A stretch of 64,000 nucleotides of DNA from Rhizobium sp. CCGE 510 (GTDB lineage: Bacteria; Pseudomonadota; Alphaproteobacteria; Rhizobiales; Rhizobiaceae): the NCBI RefSeq assembly GCF_000292525.1, contig NZ_AEYF01000044.1, forward strand, positions 1-64,000. Reading direction: 5' to 3'. Below the pieces are notes generated by a model that worked only from the letters and a program-made list of their open reading frames with translations, was not told where the DNA came from and did no database searches. Numbering within the stretch: the stretch's first letter is position 1; each line of letters starts with the position of its first letter. Below are positions 43,297-51,555 of the stretch, piece by piece. Made by a program: the position numbers and the translations under genes.

Positions 43297-44607
43297 TCAG
43301 CCTAAGGGCAAACCTCTTAATTTTTCCGGCACAGCGCCGCCATAGGCCCAATCGAGCAGCTCGATCGTATGCAGGATCGGCATGCCGGTGCCGGTGGCGA
43401 TCTGGGTGATGCAGCCGATATTGCCGGTGGCGATGACGTCTGCCTTGGTCGCCTCGATATTTTTGACCTTGCGTGCCTTCAAGGCAGCCGAGATCTCCGG
43501 CTGCATGATGTTGTAGGTGCCGGCCGAGCCGCAGCAGAGATGACCTTCCGCCGGATCGCGCACGGTAAAACCCGCGGCTTTCAGCAATTGCTTCGGCGCC
43601 AGCGTGATGCGCTGACCGTGCTGCATGGAACAGGCGGAGTGATAGGCGACGGTGATGCCCTTCGGCATATGCGCCGGCAGGTCGAGGGTTGCGAGATATT
43701 CGGTGACGTCCTTGGCAAGGCCCGAAACCTTCGCCGCCTTTGCGGCATAGGCGGAATCGAGGCGCAGCATATGGCCGTAATCCTTGATCGTCGTGCCGCA
43801 GCCCGAGGCGGTGATGATGATGGCATCGAGCCCCTGCCCGTCGATTTCGCGCGTCCAGAGATCGACATTGGCCCGGGCGCTGGCGAGCGCCTGTTCGGCG
43901 CGGCCCATGTGATGGACGAGCGAACCGCAGCACACCTCGCCTTCCGGCAACACAACCTCGACGCCGAGCCGGGTCAGCAGCCGGATCGCCGCAGCATTGA
44001 TGCCGGGATCGAGCACCGGCTGGGCACAGCCGGAAAGGATCGCCACCCGGCCACGCCGTTCCGTCTCGGGCAGGTAGCTGCCGGGTTTTGCCAAGGCCGA
44101 CGCTGTGGGGATGCGGCGCGGCGCAAGCGCCAGCATGGCGGCGAAGGGTTTCAGCGCAGCCCCCCGCATCAGGCCGGCAAAGGGCCGGCCGAGGCGGGCA
44201 AGATTGAGCGCCAGGCGGAAACGGCCGGGATAGGGCAGCACGGCGGCAAGAATGGCGCGCGTCAGCCTGTTCATGAGCGGACGCTTATAGGTCTTTTCAA
44301 TATGGGCGCGGGCATGATCGACCAGATGCATATAGTCGACACCCGAGGGACAGGTGGTGACGCAGGCAAGGCAGGAGAGGCAACGGTCGATATGGGTGAC
44401 GACCTCGGCATCGGCGGGCCGGCCGTTTTCCAGCATATCCTTGATCAGGTAGATACGGCCGCGCGGGCTGTCGAGCTCGTTGCCGAGCGTCACATAGGTG
44501 GGACAGGTGGCGGTGCAGAAACCGCAATGGACACATTTGCGCAGAATCTGCTCAGATTCGGCGACATCGGGGTCGAGGAGCTGTGTAAGGGTGAAGTTGG
44601 TTTGCAT
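43297..44607 (-). CDS. glcF: Glycolate oxidase iron-sulfur subunit GlcF
   Basis: 436 residues. Two [4Fe-4S] motifs are CVHCGFCTATCPT (~31-43) and CLSCLACVTTCPSG (~83-96). Two CCG domains follow, with SGCAQPVLDPGIN, VCCGSLVHHMG, HSACSMQHGQR and HLCCGSAGTYN. With GlcD and GlcE it forms the membrane-linked glycolate dehydrogenase that makes glyoxylate. It is the last gene of glcDEF. A family B element of about 180 bp lies between glcE and this gene. Confidence 0.95.
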   Translation of the reverse strand: MQTNFTLTQLLDPDVAESEQILRKCVHCGFCTATCPTYVTLGNELDSPRGRIYLIKDMLENGRPADAEVVTHIDRCLSCLACVTTCPSGVDYMHLVDHARAHIEKTYKRPLMNRLTRAILAAVLPYPGRFRLALNLARLGRPFAGLMRGAALKPFAAMLALAPRRIPTASALAKPGSYLPETERRGRVAILSGCAQPVLDPGINAAAIRLLTRLGVEVVLPEGEVCCGSLVHHMGRAEQALASARANVDLWTREIDGQGLDAIIITASGCGTTIKDYGHMLRLDSAYAAKAAKVSGLAKDVTEYLATLDLPAHMPKGITVAYHSACSMQHGQRITLAPKQLLKAAGFTVRDPAEGHLCCGSAGTYNIMQPEISAALKARKVKNIEATKADVIATGNIGCITQIATGTGMPILHTIELLDWAYGGAVPEKLRGLPLG

Positions 44608-44654
44608 CTAGCGGGGCCTCCGCTTTGGGAAGATCTCGGGCGTTGCGCCTGGGT

Positions 44655-44832
44655 TACCCCCCTCTGTCCTGCCAGACATCTCCCCCACAAGGGGGGAGAT
44701 TGGCAAGAGGTTGGACCATCGCTCCCACTCTGCCGTGTTGGTATCACAGTAGCTAAATTGTTTGGGGAAGCCATTCCCCCCATCCAATCTCCCCCCTTGT
44801 GGGGGAGATGTCCGGCAGGACAGAGGGGGGTA
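44655..44832 (+). repeat. Palindromic element, family B copy 2 (MITE-like)
   Basis: About 178 bp bounded by TACCCCCCTCTGTCCTGCC and its complement ending GGACAGAGGGGGGTA. Inner arms are ATCTCCCCCACAAGGGGGG and CCCCCCTTGTGGGGGAGAT. The terminal inverted repeats are about 50 bp. The middle differs from copy 1 at 33204. It sits inside the glc operon between glcE and glcF. Confidence 0.85.
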
Positions 44833-44854
44833 CTCCGCACACAGACTCATCTTC

Positions 44855-46054
44855 TCACCCCATTTTCCCCGGATTGAATATGCCGGCCGGATCGAACTTC
44901 TCCTTCACCCGCCGCGACAGCATCGCCACCGCCTCAGGCTCCGGATGAAACGCTGCGGTGGTCACGCGACGCTGCTCCGACGCGCGGATCAGCGTCGCGT
45001 GACCACCGCCGAGCACCTTGATATAGCGGCGGACCAGCTCGGCTTCGGGGCCGGCCTCCATGCGCATCCAGACGAGGCCGCCCTGCCAATCGTAGAAGGC
45101 GTCGACGCCAGCCTCCAGACGCAACGCTGCGACCAGCTGATGGCCGATGCCGGGGGCGACCGAGACGCGCCAGACCGGCTGCGAAGTCGCATCGGCATAG
45201 GGCAGCACGTCACGGATTTCCTGCCAGAGGCTGCGGCTTTCCGGCTCATCCAGCCGCGTTACCGTCGCAAAGGCCGCCATTGCCGCCGCCAGCTTTTCCA
45301 AGCGCACGTCGACCGAGCTTGGCAGGCCTTCGATGCGCAGAACCGTCGCCTCGCCCTCCGGCAATCTGCCGGAAAGGAATTTCCACGTCACTGTCAGCGG
45401 CAGGTGAGCGGCGCCGGAGACTTCGACCGGCAGCGCCATCGCCGCCGCCATGGCGTTTGCCGCCTCGGCGTCGTTGAGACCGGAGAGAACCATCGTGCGC
45501 TCGGTCTTCGGGCGCGGCGGCACCCGGAAGGTGACTTCGGTGAGGAAGCCCAGCGTGCCATGCGAGCCGGCGATCAGCTTGACGAGGTCGAGGCCGGTGA
45601 CATTCTTCATCACCCGGCCGCCGGCCTTGATGATCTCGCCCTGGCCGTTGACGAAGCGCACACCGAGCAGGCTGTCGCGGGCGGCCCCCGCGATCAGCCG
45701 ACGCGGGCCGGAGACATTGGCGGCAAAGACACCGCCGATCGTCGGCACGCCCGAGGTTCCCATGACAGGGCGATGATCCATCGGCTCGAAGGCGAGCATC
45801 TGGCCGCTGTCGGAAAGGGCCGCCTCGACCTCTGCAAGCGGCGTACCCGATCGCACGGTCATGACCATTTCGCCGGGATTGTAGGCGACGATACCGGCAA
45901 GCCCGGTCGAGCGCAGCCGGTCTTCGGCGGCGACGGCATTGCCGAAGCCCGAGCGGGTATCGCCGCCGCAGATTGCCAGCGGCCGGCCGGCTTCGGCATG
46001 GGCGCGGACGATCCTTGCTGCCTCTTCCTCGCTCGTCGGCATCAGGTCGATCAT
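44855..46054 (-). CDS. glcE: Glycolate oxidase FAD-binding subunit GlcE
   Basis: 399 residues with an FAD-binding type-4 domain. RPLAICGGDTRSGFGNA, VMTVRSGTPLAEVEAAL, FEPMDHRPVMGTSGVPTIGG and VSGPRRLIAGAARDSLLGV form the p-cresol methylhydroxylase-type flavin fold. GlcE lacks the C-terminal FAD-oxidase domain of GlcD but is needed for activity. Its start overlaps the glcD stop by four bases. Confidence 0.94.
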   Translation of the reverse strand: MIDLMPTSEEEAARIVRAHAEAGRPLAICGGDTRSGFGNAVAAEDRLRSTGLAGIVAYNPGEMVMTVRSGTPLAEVEAALSDSGQMLAFEPMDHRPVMGTSGVPTIGGVFAANVSGPRRLIAGAARDSLLGVRFVNGQGEIIKAGGRVMKNVTGLDLVKLIAGSHGTLGFLTEVTFRVPPRPKTERTMVLSGLNDAEAANAMAAAMALPVEVSGAAHLPLTVTWKFLSGRLPEGEATVLRIEGLPSSVDVRLEKLAAAMAAFATVTRLDEPESRSLWQEIRDVLPYADATSQPVWRVSVAPGIGHQLVAALRLEAGVDAFYDWQGGLVWMRMEAGPEAELVRRYIKVLGGGHATLIRASEQRRVTTAAFHPEPEAVAMLSRRVKEKFDPAGIFNPGKMG

Positions 46055-47490
46055 GCAGCGGGGCGCCCTTCGAGCGGGAAGACCTTCGACGGGTTAAGGA
46101 GCCAGCCGGGATCGAAGGCGGCGCGCGCCGCCATCTGCTGGGTGAGATCAGCCTCGGAATATTGATGCCGCATCAGGTCGCGTTTCTCGATGCCGACGCC
46201 ATGTTCGCCGGTGAGGCAACCGCCGGCATCGACACAGAGCCTGAGGATATCGTTGCCGGCCGCTTCGGCGCGGGCGGCATCCTCCGGGTCGTTGGCGTTG
46301 AAGAGGATCAGCGGATGCATGTTGCCGTCACCGGCATGGAAGACGTTGGCGACCCGCAGGCCGTAATGATCGACGATCTCGGCGGTTCTCTTCAGCACGT
46401 GGGAAAGCTGGCTGAGCGGCACGGTGCCGTCCATGCAGATATAGTCGGCGATGCGGCCTGTGGCGCCGAAGGCGGATTTGCGGCCCTTCCAGATCAGCGC
46501 CGCTTCGGTCGCCGACTGGCATTCGCGCACGGTCTTGACGCCGTGGCGGCGGGCGATCTCAACGATGTCCTTCAGCGTGTCGTCCATTTCCGCTTCCGAC
46601 CCTTCGACCTCGACGATCAGCAGGGCGCCGACATCGAGGGGGTAACCGGCATGGGCAAAGGCTTCGCAGATCTCGATCGCCGGCTTGTCCATGAATTCGA
46701 TCGCAACCGGGATGATGCCGGCGGCGATGACATCGGCAACGCAGGCGCCGGCCTCTTCAGAAGTCTCGAAGCCGAAGAGCACAGGGCGGGCACCCTCCGG
46801 CTTGGCGATCAGCCGCACCGTCGCCTCGGTGACGATGCCGAGCTGGCCTTCGTGGCCGCAGATGAGACCGAGCAGGTCGTAACCCGCCGCATCCAACCCC
46901 TTGCCGCCGAGTTCGATGGCCGTTCCATCGACCAGCACCATCCTGACGCCGAGCAGATTATTGGTGGTGACGCCGTATTTCAGGCAGTGGGCGCCGCCGG
47001 AATTCATGCCGATATTGCCGCCGATGGTGCAAGCGAGCTGCGAGCTCGGATCGGGGGCATAGAAAAAGCCGTCTGCGGAGACGGATTCTGAGATATTGAG
47101 ATTGGTGACGCCGGCCTGAACGACGGCGACGCGGTTCGGCAGATCGATTTCGAGGATGCTGTTCATCTTCGACAGGCCGAGCACGACGGCATCCTCCTGC
47201 GGGATGGCACCGCCGGAAAGCGACGTGCCGGCGCCACGCGGCACGACCGGAATGCCGTAGCGATGGCAATAACGCATGATGGCCGAAACCTCGGCCGTGG
47301 TGCGCGGCAGAGCGACGGCAAGCGGCAGGCGACGGTAGGAAACGAATGCGTCGGTCTCGAACGGCACCAGTTCGCGGGCCTCATGGACCAGGCATTCCGG
47401 CGGCAGAAGATCGATCAGATCGGCGACGATCTGGGCTCGGCGCGCCAGCACATCGGCGCGCGGCTCGAGAAACGATATGGCGTCGGACAT
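46051..47490 (-). CDS. glcD: Glycolate oxidase catalytic subunit GlcD
   Basis: 479 residues. The FAD-binding domain contains IPVVPRGAGTSLSGGAIP and ACTIGGNIGMNSGGAHCLKYG. The C-terminal FAD-oxidase domain has VANVFHAGDGNMHPLILF with the His-containing metal site, and LTGEHGVGIEKRDLM. It oxidises glycolate (and D-lactate) to glyoxylate. It is the first gene of glcDEF and is divergent from a LysR gene 163 bases away, which is the likely regulator. Confidence 0.95.
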   Translation of the reverse strand: MSDAISFLEPRADVLARRAQIVADLIDLLPPECLVHEARELVPFETDAFVSYRRLPLAVALPRTTAEVSAIMRYCHRYGIPVVPRGAGTSLSGGAIPQEDAVVLGLSKMNSILEIDLPNRVAVVQAGVTNLNISESVSADGFFYAPDPSSQLACTIGGNIGMNSGGAHCLKYGVTTNNLLGVRMVLVDGTAIELGGKGLDAAGYDLLGLICGHEGQLGIVTEATVRLIAKPEGARPVLFGFETSEEAGACVADVIAAGIIPVAIEFMDKPAIEICEAFAHAGYPLDVGALLIVEVEGSEAEMDDTLKDIVEIARRHGVKTVRECQSATEAALIWKGRKSAFGATGRIADYICMDGTVPLSQLSHVLKRTAEIVDHYGLRVANVFHAGDGNMHPLILFNANDPEDAARAEAAGNDILRLCVDAGGCLTGEHGVGIEKRDLMRHQYSEADLTQQMAARAAFDPGWLLNPSKVFPLEGRPAA

Positions 47491-47581
47491 GGCGTTCTCC
47501 CTGACCCTCTTAATCGGGAAAATGACGACAGGAAATGGCAGCGGAAACCGGCCGCGAACCTCCCTGCCGCCGATAGACCCG

Positions 47582-47658
47582 GCTTAGCACTTTCCCGAAA
47601 CTGGCGCAAATGCTAAGCACTTATGACAAAAGGGGAAAAAGTCACAAAACCTTATGAC
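47582..47658. promoter_or_regulatory. Dyad sites between glcD and the divergent lysR gene
   Basis: GCTTAGCA (47582-47589) and TGCTAAGC (47611-47618) are perfect complements. TTATGAC (47621-47627) faces GTCACAA (47641-47647), and a second TTATGAC lies at 47652-47658 over the lysR start codon. These are plausible binding sites for the divergent LysR regulator or another protein; no experimental match is known to me. Confidence 0.45.
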
Positions 47659-48550
47659 CAATCTGGGTGATCTCGAAATCTTTGCCAAGGTCGTTTCGAC
47701 AGGCAGCATGTCGCTTGCCGGGCGCGCGCTCGGCTTTTCCCCGGCCGTCGTCTCCAAACGGATCAAGCGGCTGGAGGACCGGCTCGGTACCCGGCTTTTG
47801 CAGCGCACGACACGGCAAATCTCGCTGACGGAGGCCGGACAGGGTTTCTACGACCGCGTCCTCGGCATTCTCGCCGGCCTGGAGGAGGCGGAATTCTACA
47901 TTTCGGGCCGCTCGGCGCAAATGCACGGCACGCTGAAGATCTCGGCGCCGACCTCTTTCGGACGCATGCACATCGCGCCGCATCTGAAGGCGTTCATGCA
48001 GGCGCATCCGGAGCTGGCGATCAACCTGGTGCTGACGGACGAATTCAGCGACATCGTCGGCGGTGGTTTCGATCTGGCGATCCGCATCGCGGAACTCACC
48101 GATTCGAGCCTCGTCGCCCGCCGGTTGGCGCCAGTGCGCCGGCTGCTCTGCGCCTCGCCGGATTACCTCGCGGCACACGGCGAGCCCAGGCATATAGACG
48201 AGCTGAAACACCATAGCTGCCTGCCGGCGCATAATGGCGATACCTGGCGGCTGAACGGGCCGGACGGGATGCTCAGCCTGCGGCCAGAGGGAATGCTGAT
48301 CACCAATTCCAGCGAGGTCATCCGCGAGGCGGTCATCTCAGGTCTCGGGATCGCGCTGCGCTCCACCTGGGATATCGGCGGAGAGCTCAAAGCCGGCCGG
48401 CTGGTGCAGGTGCTGCCGGCCTATGAGGGCTCGCACAATGTCGCGCTGTCGGCCGTCTATCCCAGCCGGCAGTTCCTGCCGGCCAAGGTGCGGCTTTTCA
48501 TTGATTATCTGGCTGAGCTTTACGGACCCGTTCCCTACTGGGAGCTCTGA
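47654..48550 (+). CDS. LysR-family transcriptional regulator
   Basis: 298 residues. The winged helix-turn-helix is at ~1-60 (DLEIFAKVVSTGSMSLAGRA, GFSPAVVSKRIKRLEDRLGT), followed by the substrate-binding domain from ~90 (GTLKISAPTSFGRMHIAPHL). The SGRSAQMHGTLKISAP and RIAELTDSSLVARRLAPVRR segments resemble the AaeR/DcrA-type subgroup. It is divergent from glcDEF, so it probably controls glycolate oxidation, with glycolate or glyoxylate as a possible effector (inference). It is convergent with the adenosylhomocysteinase-like gene. Confidence 0.88.
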   Translation: MTNLGDLEIFAKVVSTGSMSLAGRALGFSPAVVSKRIKRLEDRLGTRLLQRTTRQISLTEAGQGFYDRVLGILAGLEEAEFYISGRSAQMHGTLKISAPTSFGRMHIAPHLKAFMQAHPELAINLVLTDEFSDIVGGGFDLAIRIAELTDSSLVARRLAPVRRLLCASPDYLAAHGEPRHIDELKHHSCLPAHNGDTWRLNGPDGMLSLRPEGMLITNSSEVIREAVISGLGIALRSTWDIGGELKAGRLVQVLPAYEGSHNVALSAVYPSRQFLPAKVRLFIDYLAELYGPVPYWEL

Positions 48551-48565
48551 CGGCAGGCGCCCGGT

Positions 48566-49726
48566 TCAGCGTGAGAGATCGAGATAAGCGTTGGCCACCA
48601 TCGCATCGATATCGCCGGGGACCGGCACGATGCAGGATTGGGGACCGGCCTCGCCCTTGGCGATGCGTTCTAGGCAGCGGGCCTGAAGGGTGAAACCGAG
48701 ATCCATCGATTCGACAGTGTTGCCGAGCGGCCGCGGGCCGGCGAGATTGGCCATGTGGCCGCCGCCAAGCACATGGAAGGATCGGCCATCGCTCAGATGG
48801 AAGGTCTCGATATAATCGACCTCGTAGCGATCAATGCCGACGACATCCGAATGGCGACGGAAAGCCTCGACATCGATCTCATGCGGGAAATGGCCGCCGT
48901 TCATCAGGATCGCCCCGTCCTTGACGAGCGGCAGGTCGGCCGCCGTGACGATGCCGGCAAAGCCGGTGACTGTGACGATGATATCGGCCGAGCGGATCGC
49001 CGGCTCGCGCCGCGGCGTGACGAAACCGTCGAGATGGGCTTCGAGCGTCGTCACCGCATCGATATCGACGACGCTGACGGTGGAAAAGGCGTTGCGGAAA
49101 CAGGCAGCCGTGCCCTTGCCGCAGGCGCCATAGCCGAAGACCGTCACGCGTTTGCCGTTGGTGGAGCGGTTGGTGAAACGCAAATAGCTTTCGAACAGGC
49201 TCTGGCCGACGGCATGCCGGTTTTCGGCGAACTGCTTGATCGGGCTGTCGTTGATGACGAGGATCGGCATGTTCAGGCGTTCGCGCAGCGGCAGCAGCCG
49301 CGTGCGCCCGGAGGTGGTCTCCTCGGTGCCGCCACGGAGATTGGCATAGGGCCTTTCCGCCGCCATGGCGAAGAGATCGCCACCATTGTCGAGCAGCAGA
49401 TCCGGCTTTTCGGCAATCACCGCTTCGAGGCACTGATGGTGAGCGGCGGCATCGGTCGTCTGCGTGGCGAAGACGGTGATGCCTTGGGACCGCAGGAACT
49501 CGACGGTCGAAGGCTGGGTGCTGTTGAGATTGCCGGTGCAGACAAGGTGCGCGCCACCGGCGCGAAGCGTCATCAGCAGCGCCACCGTCTTCGGTTCCAG
49601 ATGAATGCCGGTGCCGATCGACAGGCCAGAGAAGGGACGCGTCCGCTCGAATTCGGCCGCCGTCGCTTTCAGCAGCCGGCAACTGCTGCCGATCCAGTCG
49701 ATGCGGGTTGCGGTCTTTTCCATCAT
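48566..49726 (-). CDS. S-adenosylhomocysteinase-like protein (diverged paralogue)
   Basis: 386 residues against ~430-470 for bona fide enzymes. Family features are present: a His in SIGTGIHLEPKTVALLMTL, GNLNSTQPSTVEFL, DLLLDNGGD, GGTEETTSGRTRLL, INDSPIKQFAEN and NAD-loop FGYGACGKGTAACF. Against the canonical sequence, DDGGD reads DNGGD, the catalytic Asp in KFDN is Glu (FAEN), the conserved Cys following is Val, and GYGDVGKG reads GYGACGKG. It may act on a different substrate or be inactive. The normal ahcY is presumably elsewhere on the chromosome. A GcvA-like LysR gene lies 94 bases upstream on the same strand. Confidence 0.8.
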   Translation of the reverse strand: MMEKTATRIDWIGSSCRLLKATAAEFERTRPFSGLSIGTGIHLEPKTVALLMTLRAGGAHLVCTGNLNSTQPSTVEFLRSQGITVFATQTTDAAAHHQCLEAVIAEKPDLLLDNGGDLFAMAAERPYANLRGGTEETTSGRTRLLPLRERLNMPILVINDSPIKQFAENRHAVGQSLFESYLRFTNRSTNGKRVTVFGYGACGKGTAACFRNAFSTVSVVDIDAVTTLEAHLDGFVTPRREPAIRSADIIVTVTGFAGIVTAADLPLVKDGAILMNGGHFPHEIDVEAFRRHSDVVGIDRYEVDYIETFHLSDGRSFHVLGGGHMANLAGPRPLGNTVESMDLGFTLQARCLERIAKGEAGPQSCIVPVPGDIDAMVANAYLDLSR

Positions 49727-49820
49727 CTCTTCCCTGTTTCCCTATCCACGCCGTTTTAGCGAAGTAGGAAGACCGCGAATATGGAAGTAATTCTGGCGAA
49801 GAAGCAGGAAATCTGCCCGT

Positions 49821-50699
49821 TCAGGCCGGCGTCCCGCAACTGAGCAGCCAGCCGGACAGAGCCGCAAAAGCCGGCCGTCTCGCATCCGGCGTGCGGCAGC
49901 AGAGGCTGTAGCCGGACGGACGGGAGGTGAAGCCGTAGGGCGCGACCAACTGACCGCGCTGAAGATCGTCCTCGATCGAGGCGCGCGGCGCAAGGGCGAT
50001 GCCGAGCCCCGAGCGGGCGGCACCGAGCGCCAGCAGCAGATCCTCGAATTCCTGGCGGCGGGAAAAGGCAACCGGCGGCGTGCCGCTTTCGCCAAACCAT
50101 TCGTCCCAGAGCTTGGGAACGCTGCGGCTGGCAAGCATGGTGAGCCGGCCCATTGCCGCCGGGTCGCGCGACAGTGTCGCGGCAAGCGCCGGCGTGGCGA
50201 CCGGGCCGAACTCGTCCTCCATGAACCGCACCGCTGTCACGCCGGCGGACGGCCGGTATTCGCCGCCCATGATCACGGCGTCCAATTCCGGGTGCATCTG
50301 CAACGGTTCGACCATGGTCATCGGCACGATGTCGACCACCACATCGCCGAGACTCGCCTGCATGTCCGCGACACGCGGCATCAGCCACCAGACAGCGAAG
50401 GCGGAAGGCACGCCGAGGCGGATGCAGCCCGGCACCGCGCCTTCAAGCTCGCAAGCAGCGCGCTGCAGAATGTCGAAAGCCGCGCCCGACGCCTCGGCGA
50501 AAGCGCTGGCTTCTACGGTCGGGACCAGCCTGCGACCGTCGCGCACAAAGAGCTTGCGTCCGAAGTGGCCCTCCAGTGTGGCAATCTGCTGACGCACAGC
50601 GCCGCGCACCACGTTCAGCTCTTCGGCAGCCCTCAGAATGCTGCCGTGACGGCAGACTGCCTCGAAGGCGCGGACGGCATTGAGCGGTGGAAGGCGCAT
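49821..50699 (-). CDS. LysR-family transcriptional regulator (GcvA-like)
   Basis: 292 residues from ATG 50699. The start MRLPPLNAVRAFEAVCRHGS is typical of GcvA-type regulators. The helix-turn-helix is ~18-40 (ILRAAEELNVVRGAVRQQIATLE), then the effector-binding domain with CIRLGVPSAFAVWWLMPRV. It is oriented towards the adenosylhomocysteinase-like gene and may control it. A near-perfect palindrome (50771-50786) lies 72 bases upstream of its start. Confidence 0.87.
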   Translation of the reverse strand: MRLPPLNAVRAFEAVCRHGSILRAAEELNVVRGAVRQQIATLEGHFGRKLFVRDGRRLVPTVEASAFAEASGAAFDILQRAACELEGAVPGCIRLGVPSAFAVWWLMPRVADMQASLGDVVVDIVPMTMVEPLQMHPELDAVIMGGEYRPSAGVTAVRFMEDEFGPVATPALAATLSRDPAAMGRLTMLASRSVPKLWDEWFGESGTPPVAFSRRQEFEDLLLALGAARSGLGIALAPRASIEDDLQRGQLVAPYGFTSRPSGYSLCCRTPDARRPAFAALSGWLLSCGTPA

Positions 50700-50770
50700 G
50701 ATGACGACAATCGGAAATGATGGTGGATCACTTGATCTTGCGATTGAACGAAAGGCAAGTCCACGCCATA

Positions 50771-50786
50771 TTGTACAGCTGTGCAA
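50771..50786. promoter_or_regulatory. Palindrome upstream of the GcvA-like regulator
   Basis: TTGTACAGCTGTGCAA is a 16-base palindrome with one mismatch pair. It includes a T-N11-A spacing typical of LysR sites and lies between the divergent LysR and Nudix genes. A role in autoregulation is inferred. Confidence 0.4.
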
Positions 50787-50943
50787 TGCGACGCTTTCGA
50801 AACAGGACGTGACGGATTTTTAAGTCTGGCCCAGCCTGATTTGCTCTATGAACGGGGATCGAATCGCGTTCGGAGCGTCTGCGGCTTTTGGATTGTGTAA
50901 GCTTTTCGTGATACACGTATATGAGTGATTCCTGACAACCACT

Positions 50944-51492
50944 GTGAAGGTGACCCGACAATTGACTCTTCTCGCCCGATTGGCATCCGATGTGCAGCTG
51001 ATGTTCCGGCGTCCGCCGCGACAGCAATATGGTGCGATCTGCTATCGGGTGAATAAGAAGAGTGGTGATGCCGAGGTCCTTCTGATGACGAGCCGCGATA
51101 CCGGCCGCTGGGTCATTCCCAAGGGCTGGCCGATGACGGGCAAATGCGCCCATGAGGTCGCCGCCCAGGAGGCCTTTGAGGAAGCCGGCGTGCGCGGCAC
51201 GGTCGAGACGGAAACGCTCGGCGCTTACAGCTATCCGAAAGTTCTGCGCGACGGCGTGCAGGTGGCCTGCAAGGTGCAGGTCTATGCGCTCGAAGTCACC
51301 GACATGGCGAAGAACTTCAAGGAAAAGGGCGAACGCCGCATCGAATGGGTGTCGTTCGACGAGGCGGCCGGACGCGTGCGCGAGCCGGAGCTGCGCGGCC
51401 TTTTGCTGGCCTTCAAGCGAAAGATGACCGAGAGGCTTGCGGCCATAGCCGTAAAGCAGGGACCAGCGGGAAAGCAAATTCCGGCGGAATGA
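50944..51492 (+). CDS. Nudix hydrolase
   Basis: 182 residues from a GTG. The Nudix box spans GWPMTGKCAHEVAAQEAFEE (~57-76) and continues AGV. The metal-binding Glu pair is present, while the first Glu of the consensus is Lys and the Arg is Gln. WVIPKGWPM and the position of the box resemble the diphosphoinositol-phosphate type (DIPP/MTH1-related) subfamily. The substrate is probably a nucleoside or inositol polyphosphate but not resolved. It precedes the PiT transporter gene by 63 bases. Confidence 0.87.
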   Translation: MKVTRQLTLLARLASDVQLMFRRPPRQQYGAICYRVNKKSGDAEVLLMTSRDTGRWVIPKGWPMTGKCAHEVAAQEAFEEAGVRGTVETETLGAYSYPKVLRDGVQVACKVQVYALEVTDMAKNFKEKGERRIEWVSFDEAAGRVREPELRGLLLAFKRKMTERLAAIAVKQGPAGKQIPAE

Positions 51493-51555
51493 ATCCTGCC
51501 ATCTTGCGGTGCTAGAGAGGCAGCGTAGAAGCAGATTTCATACCTCGGGAAAAGA

